64,000 bases of DNA. Source: Panulirus ornatus. Lineage: Eukaryota > Arthropoda > Malacostraca > Decapoda > Palinuridae. The notes beneath the pieces are model-generated. The model made no database searches, was not told the origin of the DNA, and saw nothing but the letters and a program-made list of their open reading frames with translations. The number at the start of each line of letters is the position of its first letter. The first letter of the stretch is position 1. The stretch spans positions 19,679,278 to 19,743,277 of the forward strand of contig NC_092289.1 of the NCBI RefSeq assembly GCF_036320965.1, written 5' to 3'. The translations under genes were made by a program, and so were the position numbers. Shown here in pieces: positions 1 through 12,752 of the stretch.

Positions 1-599
1 TACTTTTAGTGCATTACATATGATGGGTACAGATTAGACGAAAGCAACTTCATCCATTCTCATGCAGGAAATGGTGAACAAAATATACAAAATAATGATA
101 CTTATAGTAAATTATCAACAAAATAAAATCAAAAATATTATAGCAGTTGTTTGTTATTCAAAAATTACTTTTTCATTAACTGTGTTCTACTTGGGGAGAG
201 AGTGAGAGATAACATACACTTTTTATGGTGACATATAAAGGCAACTTAAACATGATTTTTTTTCGAGCCATGGTGTGAGAATTCTGGTGACTTCTATAGA
301 TAACTGGTGAAGTCACACACTAGCTACGAATTCAAACAAGACAAAAAAAATCATATCAATTGATGATAAAAGTAGCTAACCTTGCATCATCATTTGATGA
401 TCAAAGCAGTTTAAGGTTGAGGAGTCAACTCATTCTAATTAATTCCAATGTTGACACAGGAGAATGTAAAATAAATAAGAGAATTAGTTGTACAGTACAG
501 AAGTCAATACAGTTTACTCACTCTTGAGGGAAAGAACCGAATCACAGAGTGAAGGTCCTGATATAACAATCCATTCTAAGAGCAGTCTTCACACATGGA
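1..599. other. Dicer-1 intron, no gene seen
   Basis: AT-rich intron sequence. Bases 30-95 resemble an old LINE A tail (ttctcatgcaggaaatggtg). Nothing else recognised. Confidence 0.5.
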
Positions 600-1165
600 T
601 TATAAACATGTAGAGTGACTACAAGGACTGAGGGCAGAGTTAAGACTGCTGAAAAGCAGGTACTCATGCTAGTATATGAAGTTACCAGATTCAACAGAAT
701 GAGGAACAAAGCCATCCAGGTGCTGAATTTTGTGCAGAAGAATCAGTTAAGGTGGTGCAGGTATTTAAAAAGAATGAAAGAAGATAGACCATTAAGAACT
801 TTTTATGAATGGATACCTTGACGCAGAAAACCAGATGAATATCCAAAAATGAGATGAGAAGAAAACAATGAGAAGGCCCTTCGAAAAAGATTAAGATCAT
901 TAGAGCAAGTGGGGAGGAAGAAGAGTTATCTAGCCAGGAGAGGAAGAAGTCTTACCTCACTGTTCAAATGACATTCTCCTAGCCAGGAGAGGAAGAAGTC
1001 TTACCTCACTGTTCAAATGACAATCATTCAGCCTGACTGGAGGAGAGTAATTGATAAGCATTATGTGTGGTATCCAGAGAAGAGTAGATATGGTTATGCC
1101 CAACAAGTTAATGTTACTGCAGGGTTGAACTGACAAGCTGTGAAACTTAATGGTGGAAAACAAGA
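600..1165 (+). mobile_element. Old LINE fragment, RT C-terminal region (distinct family)
   Basis: Translation at 615-821 gives RTEGRVKTAEKQVLMLVYEV and QLRWCRYLKRMKEDRPLRTF, the usual C-terminal pattern of RTE-like elements (R-W-x-x-Y/H-x-x-R-M...RP). It differs from LINE A, where the equivalent is [15 protein letters not shown]. Stops and indels follow. It contains a tandem duplication at 931-1022. Confidence 0.6.
931..1022. repeat. Two-copy tandem duplication, ~46 bp unit
   Basis: The block beginning ctagccaggagaggaagaag and ending tgttcaaatgaca occurs twice in direct succession with almost no change, so the duplication is recent relative to the decayed LINE around it. Confidence 0.85.
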
Positions 1166-2460
1166 AAAATTTGGAGAAAGATTTTTAGAAACTGCATTTT
1201 TGTGTTACTGAACTTTAATAGGGTACTGCTTTATCATTCCAAGATGTAGGACAGGTCCAAAACCAAAAAGGAAAATATGTTCAATGATGGCAAAAGAAAT
1301 AGTTGAAAGAAAAAAATAAGTGATGGAGTTAAAGAAAAAAATAAGTGATGGAGTTAGGAAGTGAAGGAAAGTAAGTAAGAACAGTGGGATTATCGGCATC
1401 AGATGATTAAGAAAGACTTGTAAAGAAAAAAGTAAGTGATAAGTTCCACAGTTGACAGGAGGAGAAGGGAAAGTCATTCAATCGGTAACTAATGCAATGG
1501 ACAGACTCAAGACAAAGCTATGAATTACAGAAATCAAAGAAGTACAAAAGCCAAAGAGAGTTTAAAAATCTTAGTAAAGACTTATGTCACACCCTGACAA
1601 AAATTTGGAGATGTTAAGGGCTAAGACAAAATATTTCCCAAAATCCCTGGGAGGAGGACCAGAGGTAAGTCACATATGAGAAATCGGCAGTACATCTTGC
1701 TCTATTATTACTGTCATCATTATATACTAACTGTCTACCTGCCTGACAGGTGAGGTCAGTTAGCTCTCCCATCCCCTCTATCCTGTGAAGGGATGCTAGT
1801 AACACTGGATGAAATCTGTACGAGATCAACAAAATACCTTCATGAAAGAAAATTACAGTGAATGGGAAATGTCTATCTATACAATGAGAGGAGGCAACAA
1901 GAGAAATAGTAAACTGGGAGATGATAATAAAAGAAAATAAAAAAACAAATCTTTAAAAGAATAAAAAAGCTGGAAGCATAAATAGGACGGTGACCTAGAT
2001 GGTGATGAGTGGAGAGGATAAGCAAAAAGTGCATGGAAGCATGGAGAAGTTGGCCATCCAAGTGCCAGGGACTGGACAAAGGCAGCATCTGTACTGCTGT
2101 TAGAAAAAAAAAAAAGTGATGGGCATCTTAGCTGCTAATGGTAAAGGAATGATTTGGGACAATGTGAAGGCGAAGCATTTTGTACTATAAAGTCACTAAG
2201 TGCACTGAGATAAAAGTCTCACCAGATAATATTGTAAGTAAAATTAATGTACCCAAGCATTGAAATCACTGTACAAGACCTTATTTTTAACCATATCACA
2301 CCTACCAAAAGTGCAGGTACACAAGTATGGTCCATAAAATTTTACTTACAAAACTCAAACATGCAGATGGGATAGAATTATGAGTAACAAGTCATTAGAA
2401 TAAAAGAATTGGCAAGCTGGAAGGCAAAACTGTTGTAATAAATAAACATATATATTTCTT
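1166..2460. other. Dicer-1 intron, unclassified
   Basis: A 23-base unit (aagaaaaaaataagtgatggag) is doubled at 1300-1350. No coding frame or recognisable repeat family. Possibly very old retroposon debris. Confidence 0.4.
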
Positions 2461-2465
2461 TCTTT

Positions 2466-2650
2466 TCTTTCAAACTATTCGCCATTTCCCGCATTAGCGA
2501 GGTAGCGTTAAGAACAGAGGACTGGGCCCTTGAGGGAATACCCTCACCTGGCCCCCTTCTCTGTTCCTTCTTTTGGAAAATTAAAAAAAAAACGAGAGGG
2601 GAGGATTTCCAGCCCCCGCTCCTCCCTTTAGTCGCCTTCTCGAAGCAGGA
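2466..2650 (-). mobile_element. S1 short retroposon, 5' truncated
   Basis: Minus-oriented copy of the S1 element: tail core ccatttcccgcattagcgag at the low end, then cctggcccccttctctgttc and cgagaggggaggatttcc. The head beyond the cgccttctcga block is lost. TA-rich sequence and a T run follow. Confidence 0.85.
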
Positions 2651-2708
2651 TATATTATTTATATATATATATTATATATATTTTATAATTATATATTTAT
2701 ATATTTGT

Positions 2709-2740
<32 letters not shown>
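2650..2740. repeat. TA-rich low-complexity tract and T run
   Basis: Imperfect (TA)n from 2650 to 2715 followed by an uninterrupted T run (2717-2740). Confidence 0.9.
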
Positions 2741-3226
2741 ATACTTTGTCCTGTCTCCAGTTTGCGACGCAAGGGAAAAGACGAAGAAATGCCATACATG
2801 TGTATACATACGTCCACACAGCAAATATATATATACGCTTTCCATTGTTTACCAGATTCACATGCCTTGATTCAATCCATGACAGCACGTCATATAAAAT
2901 CGCTCTTATTATTCCTTCCTCTTTCACCTTGCTGTAGCCCCGATCACACAAATTTTCACTCATTTTCCACTCCATTTGGTCCCTTTCGTCCCTCGCACAT
3001 ATATCTCTTGTCATCTTCCATTCTTCATGCCAACACTAACACTCTGCTCCTACGCTCTTTTTTTTCACCTTCTACCTACGTACTCGGGATCAACCACCTC
3101 CACCTCACACTTGTCCTCAAACAGATTCATTTATATAATCATTTGAAACTTATCATAGCCAGTGAATATATAAATTGTTTAACATATTCTTCAAACATTC
3201 CCATTTTCGCTTCGAATGTTACTTAA
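2741..3226 (-). mobile_element. LINE A fragment, minus, 3' tail to RT C-terminus (decayed)
   Basis: Contains the reverse complement of the tail (ctgtctccagtttgcgacgc), cacatgccttgattcaatcc, a degraded bridge and the region around ccacctcacactgtcctcaa seen in intact copies. Several deletions. The order is scrambled relative to full copies. Confidence 0.7.
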
Positions 3227-3227
3227 A

Positions 3228-3345
3228 CAGAGACCCCCAGGAATTTTCCCCTCACCTGCCACCCTTCCTGTTCCTTCTGTGCAATTAAAAAAAATAAGGG
3301 GATTCCACGACTCCGCTCCTCCCTTTTAGTCCCTTCTACCACCGA
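3228..3345 (-). mobile_element. S1 fragment lacking its tail
   Basis: ttttcccctcacctgccacc, cctgttccttctgtgc and ctccgctcctcccttttagt match the middle of S1. The tail core and the head are missing. Confidence 0.6.
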
Positions 3346-3436
3346 ATTGACTTGATAATTACTTACTATACCCTTGCTCTTATTAATTTATCTTACTTTT
3401 TTTCACATACTACTTTTATTTTTTTTGTTTTTCAAA

Positions 3437-3662
3437 GTCTATTGCCATTCCGGTTTAGCGATGTAGCGTAAGAACAAGGACTGGGCCACTGAGGGAATAT
3501 CCTCACCTGGCCCCCTTCTCTGTTCCTTCTTTTGGAAAATTAAAAAAATTGAGAGGGGAGGATTTCCAGCGACCCGCTCCCTCCCCTTTTAGTCGCCTTC
3601 TACGACACGCAGGGAATACGTGGGAAGTATTCTTTCTCCCCTATCCCCAGGGATAATATATA
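3437..3662 (-). mobile_element. S1 short retroposon, near full length
   Basis: Runs from the tail core (cggtttagcgatgtagcg) through agtcgccttctacgacacgc to cccctatccccagggataat, the 5' head. Its head abuts a TA-rich linker and a plus-strand LINE A copy, giving an outward-facing composite. Confidence 0.85.
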
Positions 3663-3696
3663 TATTATTATTTTTATTATACTTTTATTATACTTT

Positions 3697-4796
3697 TGAG
3701 TATTTTGAAGGTCTGTTGAATGTGTTTGATGATAGAGTGGCAGATATAAGGTGTTTTGGTCGAGCTGATATGCAAAGTGAGAGGGTTAGGGAAAATGATT
3801 TGGTAAACAGAGAAGAGGTAGTAAAAGCTTTGCGGAAGATGAAAGCCGGCAAGGCAGCAGGTTTGGATGGTATTGCAGTGGAATTTATTAAAAAACGGGG
3901 TGACTGTATTACTGACTGGTTGGTAAGGTTATTTAATGTATGTATGATTCATGGTGAGGTGCCTGAGGATTGGCGGAATGCGTACATAGTGCCATTGTAC
4001 AAAGGCAAAGGGGATAAGAGTGAGTGCTCAAATTACAGAGGTATAAGTTTGTTGAGTATTCCTGGTAAATTATATGGGAGGGTATTGATTGAGAGGGTGA
4101 AAGCATGTACAGAGCATCAGATTGGGGAAGAGCAGTGTGGTTTCAGAAGTGGTAGAGGATGTGTGGATCAGGTGTTTGCTTTGAAGAATGTATGTGAGAA
4201 ATACTTAGAAAAGCAAATGGATTTGTATGTAGCATTTATGGATCTGGAGAAGGCATATGATAGAGTTGATGGAGATGCTCTGTGGAAGGTATTAAGAATA
4301 TATGGTGTGGGAGGCAAGTTGTTAGAAGCAGTGAAAAGTTTTTATCGAGGATGTAAGGCATGTGTACGTGTAGGAAGAGAGGAAAGTGATTGGTTCTCAG
4401 TGAATGTAGGTTTGCGGCAGGGGTGTGTGATGACTCCATGGTTGTTTAATGTGTTTATGGATGGGGTTGTTAGGGAGGTGAATGCAAGAGTTTTGGAAAG
4501 AGGGGCAAGTATGAAGTCTGTTGGGGATGAGAGAGCTTGGGAAGTGAGTCAGTTGTTGTTCGCTGATGATACAGCGCTGGTGGCTGATTCATGTGAGAAA
4601 CTGCAGAAACTGGTGACTGAGTTTGGTAAAGTGTGTGAAAGAAGAAAGTTAAGAGTAAATGTGAATAAGAGCAAGGTTATTAGGTACAGTAGGGTTGAGG
4701 GTCAAGTCAATACATGTGTATGGGGGTGGGTTGGGCCATTTCTTTCATCTGTTTCCTTGCGCTACCTCGCAACCGCGGGAGACAGCGACGAGGTAT

Positions 4797-4797
<1 letters not shown>
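3697..4797 (+). mobile_element. LINE A copy, internally deleted
   Basis: Open for RT residues from [17 protein letters not shown] to [10 protein letters not shown], with the polymerase motifs [24 protein letters not shown] and LLFADDTAL. At 4711 the reading jumps straight from the QVN codons into the 3' tail (acatgtgtatgggggtgggt), deleting the RT C-terminus. The join shows about 2 bases of shared sequence and no GT/AG signals, so it looks like a deletion or template jump rather than splicing. Ends in an A run. Confidence 0.92.

Positions 4798-4862
<65 letters not shown>
4798..4862. repeat. A run and (TA)n microsatellite
   Basis: A run to 4813 then perfect (TA)n to 4862, at the 3' end of a LINE A copy. 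Confidence 0.98.
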
Positions 4863-4865
<3 letters not shown>

Positions 4866-5051
4866 AGTGGATTGAATCAAGGCATGTGAAGCGTCTGGGG
4901 TAAACCATGGAAAGCTGTGTAGGTATGTATATTTGCGTGTGTGGACGTATGTATATACATGTGTATGGGGGGGGTTGGGCCATTTCTTTCGTCTGTTTCC
5001 TTGCGCTACCTCGCAAACGCGGGAGACAGCGACAAAGTATAATAAAAAAAA

Positions 5052-5053
<2 letters not shown>
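4863..5053 (+). mobile_element. LINE A 3' tail only, short-tail subfamily
   Basis: Begins gtcagtggattgaatcaagg just after the position of the RT stop codon in full copies and runs to acagcgacaaagtataataa. It forms a large palindrome with 5104-5283. Confidence 0.9.

Positions 5054-5103
<50 letters not shown>
5054..5103. repeat. (TA)n microsatellite between inverted tails
   Basis: Perfect (TA)n flanked by an A run on the left and a T run on the right. It is the loop of the palindrome. Confidence 0.97.
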
Positions 5104-5107
<4 letters not shown>

Positions 5108-5904
5108 TTGCTGTCTCCCGCGTTTGCGAGGTAGCGCAAGGAAACAGGCGAAAGAAATGGCCTAACCCACCCCCATACACATGTATATACATACGTCCAC
5201 ACACGCAAATATACATACCTACACAGCTTTCCATGGTTTACCCCAGACACTTCACATGCCCTGATTCAATCCACTGACAGCACGTCAACCCCGGTATACC
5301 ACATAGATCCAATTCACTCTATTCCTTGCCCTCCTTTCACCCTCCTGCATGTTCAGGCCCCGATCACACAAAATCTTTTTCACTCCATCTTTCCACCTCC
5401 AATTTGGCCTTCCACTTCTCCTCGTTCCTCCACCTCCGACACATATATCCTCTTGGTCAATCTTTCCTCACTCATTCTCTCCATGTGCCCAAACCATTTC
5501 AAAACACCCTCTTCTGCTCTCTCAACCATGCTCTTTTTATTTCCACACATCTCTCTTACCCTTACGTTACTTACTCGATCAAACCACCTCACACCACACA
5601 TTGTCCTCAAACATCTCATTTCCAGCACATCCATCCTCCTGCGCACAACTCTATCCATAGCCCACGCCTCGCAACCATACAACATTGTTGGAACCACTAT
5701 TCCTTCAAACATACCCATTTTTGCTTTCCAAGATAATGTTCTCGACTTCCACACATTCTTCAAGGCTCCCAGGATTTTCGCCCCCTCCCCCACCCTATGA
5801 TCCACTTCCGCTTCCATGGTTCCATCCGCTGGTAGATCCACTCCCAGATATCTAAAACACTTTACTTCCTCCAGTTTTTCTCCATTCAAACTTACCTCCC
5901 AATT
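5104..5904 (-). mobile_element. LINE A, 5' truncated, RT C-terminus plus tail
   Basis: The minus frame from 5889 reads [39 protein letters not shown] and [20 protein letters not shown]. One frameshift follows near VEERGEVEGQ, before NRVNW. Its 5' end joins an S1 copy at the shared bases aatt (5901-5905), so both 3' tails face outwards. Confidence 0.92.
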
Positions 5905-6022
5905 TCAAAAGAAGGAACAGAGAAGGGGGCCAGGTGCGGATATTCCCTCAAAGGCCCAGTCCTCTGTTCTTAACGCTACCTCGCTAACACGGGAAATGGC
6001 GAATAGTTTGAAAGAAAGCTGT
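5905..6022 (+). mobile_element. S1 short retroposon, truncated form
   Basis: Starts caaaagaaggaacagagaag and ends acgggaaatggcgaatagtt, i.e. the 3' half of S1 with the complete tail core. Confidence 0.88.
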
Positions 6023-6122
6023 AAAAGAAGTGAGCTTTAGGCTAAAATTATCATTTGTTTGGGGACTGCCCAACCCTGTGCAAAACAAAAAAAAATGTTT
6101 ATACATAAATCTCAAGACTTAC

Positions 6123-8195
6123 CTAGAACGGCATCTCCTAAGAACTCAAGCCTTTGGTAACAATCAGTCAGACGATTCTTGTAGTATGAAGCATGGGTAA
6201 AGGCTTGCAGCAAATATGAACGGTCCTGAAACATGTATCCAATCTTGTCCTCAAACACCTTGTATCCGCTGAGGAGTAACTCCAACTGTGTATGAGTATC
6301 AGTTACTGGGCAGTGATGAAGAGGTGACTGGGGAGGTTCCAAATGACCATAAGTAACCTGCCACACATTTTCAAGCCCCTCATCTATGTTACAAGGTAAA
6401 ACCTTAATCCCAAGCCAAGACATAAAAAGTAAAGCACCACGGGGACCACAGGTTGTCAAGTAAGCACCTATAAGAGCCTCAACACAATCTGCAATACTTT
6501 TGTCTGGGATACTATGCTGTGTGAGCAAATTGTATGGAATGAAGATGGGCAAATCATGTGGATTCTGTGTGGCCATTAGTTCATTAGTTACCTGCTCAGT
6601 TTTGCTTCGTTTTATTTGCTCTGAGCGTTCTTGAACTAAACGCCTTATCTCATCACTCGCCAAATCATGAAGCCCAGGTAAATCAGCCATATTCCAGTGA
6701 CCTGCTGGGACTCCAGAGTCAATCAAAGCTTCTTCTAACTCACGTGGCACAAAGTAACCAGGAGGCAGCCAGTTGTCATGTGGCTCAAACTTAGTTGCTA
6801 CCATACACTCCCCAAGACCTTTTCGCTTACCTAAACGATACAAATTTAGGTTGCTAACTTGCTTGGAACGTAGATAACTAAGCTTGCCCTCATGGCGTTG
6901 TGGATAAGTACAGTAAAGGAATGTGGTGATGGCATACTTGAGGAAAGAGTCCCCAATAGTCTCCAGCCTCTCTAAATTAACACCATCATTGGCATTGGAC
7001 ATTGTTAGTGCCTGAAGGATGACACTAGGAGGTGGACCAGGATGGTCTATGAGATCTGGTTGGGAATCAAAACTGAAGGAAGTTTCACCACAGTTGCCCT
7101 TCCAAGAGGAAGTTTCAGCACCATCATCTAACTTCACAAGAGAAAGAGTTTCAATACGATTCACAATCCTAGTGGTGAGTGAGGTAGATTGTTGAGCATT
7201 ATCACAGCCTTTTGAAGATAGGTGTTCACAGCCTTGTACTGCAAATTTTTCTCTATGTAAACTCTCTCTCTCTGGAGACACAGTTTTATTTTCACCTGCT
7301 AACTTCCTGTGTGCCTTCTCTATCACCAGCGATTCATTTTCAGTCAGGTAACAGGGGCTTTCTAATATTGTGCTCTGTTTTTCCTTCAGGAACTGTTGAA
7401 ATTCCTCCTCTTTTTCTGATCTCACATCATCATTTTCATAGGGCCACTGTAAGTCAATTTCCTCATCAGAGGAACCTTCATCAATAGCCATACTTGCCCG
7501 TCTTTTACTACCTTCCTCGTCCCATAATTTCTCTGTTTGACTTTTATCATCATCATCCATATCTGATGAAACATCTGATTCACAGCCTTCCAAGTCATCT
7601 GCCAAGCCCTGGAAGTCTCCATACCCTCCATAGGCATCATAAGAACCATAACCACCATAATTTCCACCATAAACTGAACTATTAGACCCACCAAACATAT
7701 CCCATCCATCAATTTCAAAGTTTGAAGGTGAACCAACTCTAAAAACCTCTCCACTACTATCCTTCTGACACCCATTTTTTGACCTTCGTTCTGTGAGTCC
7801 AGTGCCCCAATCAGCACCTAATTCACCTTCTATGTCATCATCAGCATTTGTAAACCCATCTAGCAAAGTTAGATTATCTGGAAGGGCTACATTTGGATCA
7901 AAAGTATCAATCTCAAAGTCATCTGCTGTATTCACATCATCCAAACTGTATGGAGGAGTAGGGGGATCTACAGCCATGTCATTGGACCAGGTACCTATTT
8001 CCATATCAATACCATTCTTGGTGATCTTTTTCTTTGAGAGAGGTGATTCATCACCCAATGATTCCACTTTCTTTACTTTTCGCTTGGTAGCAGCCTCTGT
8101 CTTTGGTTCACTATTCTCCTGCTCTTGGTTGCTTTGATTCTTCTTCAGAACATCAGCAAGACTCCAGCCAAAGTCCAAGGGTGGCCATGAGAAGC
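6123..8195 (-). CDS. Dcr-1: Dicer-1 exon 20, linker, RNase IIIa and start of RNase IIIb
   Basis: 2073 bases, 690 codons. [16 protein letters not shown] leads into a ~360-residue linker with acidic runs ([13 protein letters not shown]) and a Gly/Tyr-rich patch ([20 protein letters not shown] at 7610-7675). RNase IIIa follows from about 7090: [31 protein letters not shown] (catalytic Glu and Asp) and [15 protein letters not shown] (second acidic pair). RNase IIIb begins near 6300 with [19 protein letters not shown] and stops at [13 protein letters not shown] before a GTAAGT donor, so only its first catalytic acidic pair is in the window. The next exon must start with two bases completing an Asp or Glu codon. 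Confidence 0.96.
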
Positions 8196-11100
8196 CTAAA
8201 AGTAGGTGAAAAGCCAAGTTATCACCATGCACTTTAAAAATTTAATAATAGGTTTTATGAGCTCATATTACATCAGAATAACACAAATTCAATCAACAAA
8301 TGTTAACATTATTTGGAAAATTTTAACTAAATAAGACAGCCAAAAATACATATGATGACAAGAAAACATGAGGTAAAAATTTTAGATAAAGAATCTTTTT
8401 GTTTTAGAAGGATACAATTGCCTCTGTACATTTTTAGACTTTTCATGGCCTATCTATCTACCTATCTATCTATCTATATCTCTGATGCATATTCCCAAAT
8501 GGAACTCCCTAAAAGGGTTGGCCCGGGCAACAGAATCTCCATAACTAGTGAACTCCAATGCAGCTTTTCAGCCTTAAGTGCCTCACCCCTAACAGGTCCC
8601 TGATAAAGGGCAACTCTAGTATATTTCTACAGACTACTTCTATCTAATGCTCCTGCCTGAAGTTCGTAAGTACTACTTCAACCTAATCCTCCTGTTTAAA
8701 TGTTCCTATAAAATACTATCTAAAGCTCCTACCATTTTGCCAAAAGACAGGGCTAGCAAATGGTGCTCACTGCAGAAAAATCTAGAGTTACAAAGAATGA
8801 GCTGTGTGCGTTAAATGTCATCAAGTATTATGTATGGCAAGGATAGATTGTATGTTTGTTTGTAAATAAAGTGCCCATATTCCACGTGTGGGTGAGGCAG
8901 AAAGGAAAGACAGCTACCTGGGTAAGAGGAGCGCAACTTGACAACCAATGAAGTGCTGGTTCACTAAGCAGCCGCTGGTCACTAACTCTCTCGATACCCA
9001 GGCAGGGTAGTGCTGGTAATATATTTCTCTGGTCATTGGCTGCCTAGAAACTGCCACTCTTAATAAGTCTTCCTACAATCACCCTCTCCATGTGTCCAAT
9101 CCATTTCTGTGCACCTTAATCAGCTCACTCAAATCTGAGTGATTACTACCACAAATCTTGTACGATGTCATTCCTCATACAAGCAACCCATCTCATACCA
9201 CATATCATCCTCAGGCATTTCATTTCCAATACATCCACTCTCTCCTTTTCTTTTGAATAAAAGACCAAGACTCACATTCACACAACACTGTTGGGACTAA
9301 TATACACTCAGACACACCCATCTTTGCTGAAGCAAACACAATAGACAAAGTACAATGTTGCTCTCCTTTAAATTCTCATCTCTACTAAAGCAAACACAAC
9401 AGAAAAAGTGTTATGTTAATCTTTAAATTCTCATTCATTTTTCTCCAATATTTCTTTTCATTTCTTTTCCCTCCACACACTGCTATTTTCAAGAAGACTC
9501 AGCTCCTTCTAAACTGTGCTTTTCCTCGAACAACCTTCTTAAATCTTCATTCCATCTTGCTGTATTTCTCTCTCTACATTCTACACATAATACATTCTTA
9601 TACTGTATTCAACCTCAACCTCAAATTGTTCTGTTTTGGATCATGAGCTTGTCATTTAACTTCTACTGTAATCCTGCACATTTTTCACTCATATTTCTAG
9701 GCCTTTACTATCTAGAATTAAAAGGCTCAACTACATATTACTATCAAATATCTAATACATCATCTCCCTAAATTGCAATTATACACATTATCTATCAGCT
9801 CCCTTCTCACCAAAAACAAATCAATCATGCTCTTCCCTACCCTGTGTCTGTTCCATGTGTATTTGCGAACATCTTTTTCTTTAAAGTATGCATTTGCAAC
9901 ACATGCCTGCTCATACATACAATCAACATGTCATTTTACCATCTTCATTAACAACTGGAATGCCATACCAACCTACCAAACCTTCTTGCATCCTGTCCTC
10001 AACCCATCCCTTTAAATCATCCATCATGCAATTTCTCCCTTAAATGGATATCCTCTAGTGCTCTTCCTAGTTCAAAAACAATTAGGAAGTTTAATTCTTC
10101 AGTTAGGCAGGTATTGATAAGTGAAATAATATTTTATCACACTGGATCAGTTTGCCGCATTAATGAGGTAGCACCAGGAGTAGACATAGAAAGGCTGCAT
10201 TTGCTCACATCCATTCTCTAGCTAACAAATGCAATTCACTGAGACCAAAGCCCCCTGGTTCACTCCACTGATGACCTGTCAACTCTTGCAAACCACAACG
10301 TTCCAATTTACTCTATCTCTTGCATGCCTTTCACCCTCCTGCATGTTCAGGCCCCAATCACTCAAAATCTGTCACTCCATCCTTCCATCTTCAGTTTGGT
10401 GTACCCCTTATTGTCCACTCCACTTCTGATACATATATCCTCTTTATCAACCTCTTCTCCCTAATTCTCTCCATATGTCCAAACCATTTCAGCACATCCT
10501 CTTCAACTCTCTCAACCACATTTCCCACCTACCCTTTTATTACTTACTTAATCAAAGCATATCATGTCACATATAGTTCACAAACATTTCATTTCCAACA
10601 TATCCACCCTCCTAAGCACATCCTCATCTGTAACCTATGCCTCACATCCATACAACATCGCTGGGACTCTTATACCTTCAAACATACTTATTTTCATCCT
10701 GCTAAATACCTAAAGCTCTTTCCACACATTCTTCAACGCTCCCAAAATGATGAACGGATATTTCTCTTCTTAATCTACTTTAGTTACAACATATAATAAA
10801 AGCAAACATTCCTCTACAGCACTTAATTCATCAAACACCCAAGGCCCTAAATATGTTGCACAATCATGGATATGTACAACTTTCAGCAAGCCAATTCGAT
10901 GTACTTACACCTTTGAAGACAATCTATGGATGAGGGGTGCATTTTTCACAGCTATGGTAGATGAATGGATGAGATATTTAAGGGCAATGGGTGGAATCAA
11001 ACTAATACTATATCTCTAAAGCCTGTTCCCTCCAGTGCCACTTAGCCTTGAGTGCCTCATCCTTAATAGGCCATCGGCAGAAAGCAATTCTTGCGCAATG

Positions 11101-12700
11101 GAATCAAACATAATCTACTATTTCAAGTGAGAACAGGAACCATTAGATCCACTTATTAGGACCTGAGCAGTCCATCAGAGAATCCTCATTCAAGAAATAC
11201 ACTAGTGAAAGGGTTAATGGAACAAATGTATGCCAAAATCTCGAAACAATCTATGTATAATGATTCTGGACATCACTTCTCAACACTGGTAAGTTAAGAC
11301 ACTGTACAATCAAAATTTTTTGAGTATCTTTTTATTCCACTATATCAGCAGCTCCATTCAGTGGTCTGTCAAACATTAACAACTAATCATAATTATAGAC
11401 ATTGCACTTCCCTTTTTTTTCATCATTTTTCCTCTATAATTGGTTCTTTTTCTAAACTTTCACTGGTTCTGCCTTACTTGAAATGTCCTAATGAATACTA
11501 AGAATATTCTATATTCTGTTACATATTGTTTAAGAGTGGTTGGGCCATTCTTCTGTTTCCTTGTGCTACCTCGCTGACACAGGAAGCAGCGGTTAAGTAT
11601 GATAAATAAATAAAGATATAATCAATAATCAATGAGTAAGAGAGGGAAAATGGTGTCCATGTTGAGATTTTGATGAAAAATGCTAATGGATGGGTTAACC
11701 TCGATAAAAGGGCATTAAGAGGCATCAAAATGGACTTAATAACAAAAGAATCTGACATGAAAAAACATCTTACCTGCAGGGAGGTTCTTTAATCCAAGGC
11801 CTACTTCACTAGCCACACAGATTCGCAACTGGTCAGCCAAAAGCAGTGCATTTATACGGTAGAGAATGGTTGGGAGACACACTGCCTTGCGCCACAAAGA
11901 GGCTGGGAAGGGATGGATTGTACACAGCTCAGGCACCAAGATCTGTTTTTGCTGCAAATTCTCTCGTTTTGCACGCTTGGTCTCCTCTGAGGTAGTGGGA
12001 AGTGCAACACCTTTCCTGTTAAGAAGGAACTATAATTCAAACACACCTGAAAAATACTAGTGGAGCTGCTGGATACCTTACCAATCAGTTAAAAGATTTA
12101 ACATACACTATTGCCTACACCTTTCTGTCACATGGGTGAAAGAAGTGGATTATGAATGACAGATGAAATGCAGAGGAAGTGCAGACATGATGAAAGATCA
12201 GATGTAGGCAGGGTAATCAAAAACAATTATGAGTAAATTGGGAAGCAAAATGTAAATTGGAAAAACAAAGTGAAGGTACATGCCTAAAATTGAAACACTG
12301 CAAACAAAGTTTTCTGAAATATACAGAGACCAATCCATGGAGATTCTGTACGAGACAACACTCTGTATAAGAGATAAAAGATTATGAAATCTTAAATGAA
12401 ATCATAAAATCATTTACCTATTGACATGTCTTGGAGTGAGCAGGTTGAGACGGCCAGATGTGTGGTCAACATCAAGCAATGGTTGAGACAAATTACAAAT
12501 CTGAAGGCCATACTTAGTCAGATAGTATTTCTCAAAAGTTTCAAATCCAGCATCTGGGAAATCACTCTGTGGGTTGAGGTGAGTGCAGATTTCTGCCACA
12601 TAGAAGTACTGAAAGAGATTAATTCAATCAGAATGAGAATCATCTTTTCATGTCCTTCAACATATCAACCACCCTTACAATATGGGGAAAATACATTCTT

Positions 12701-12752
<52 letters not shown>

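Noticed and set aside
2705..3226. A 173-residue plus-strand protein
   Set aside because: It spans a T run, a LINE tail in reverse and decayed LINE sequence.
4707..5250. Proteins made of repeated Ile-Tyr
   Set aside because: Translations of (TA)n microsatellites.
1..6122. Missing RNase IIIb end and dsRNA-binding exons of Dicer-1
   Set aside because: I looked on the minus strand for the continuation after GDAVL and found only repeats. The exons must lie beyond the left edge.
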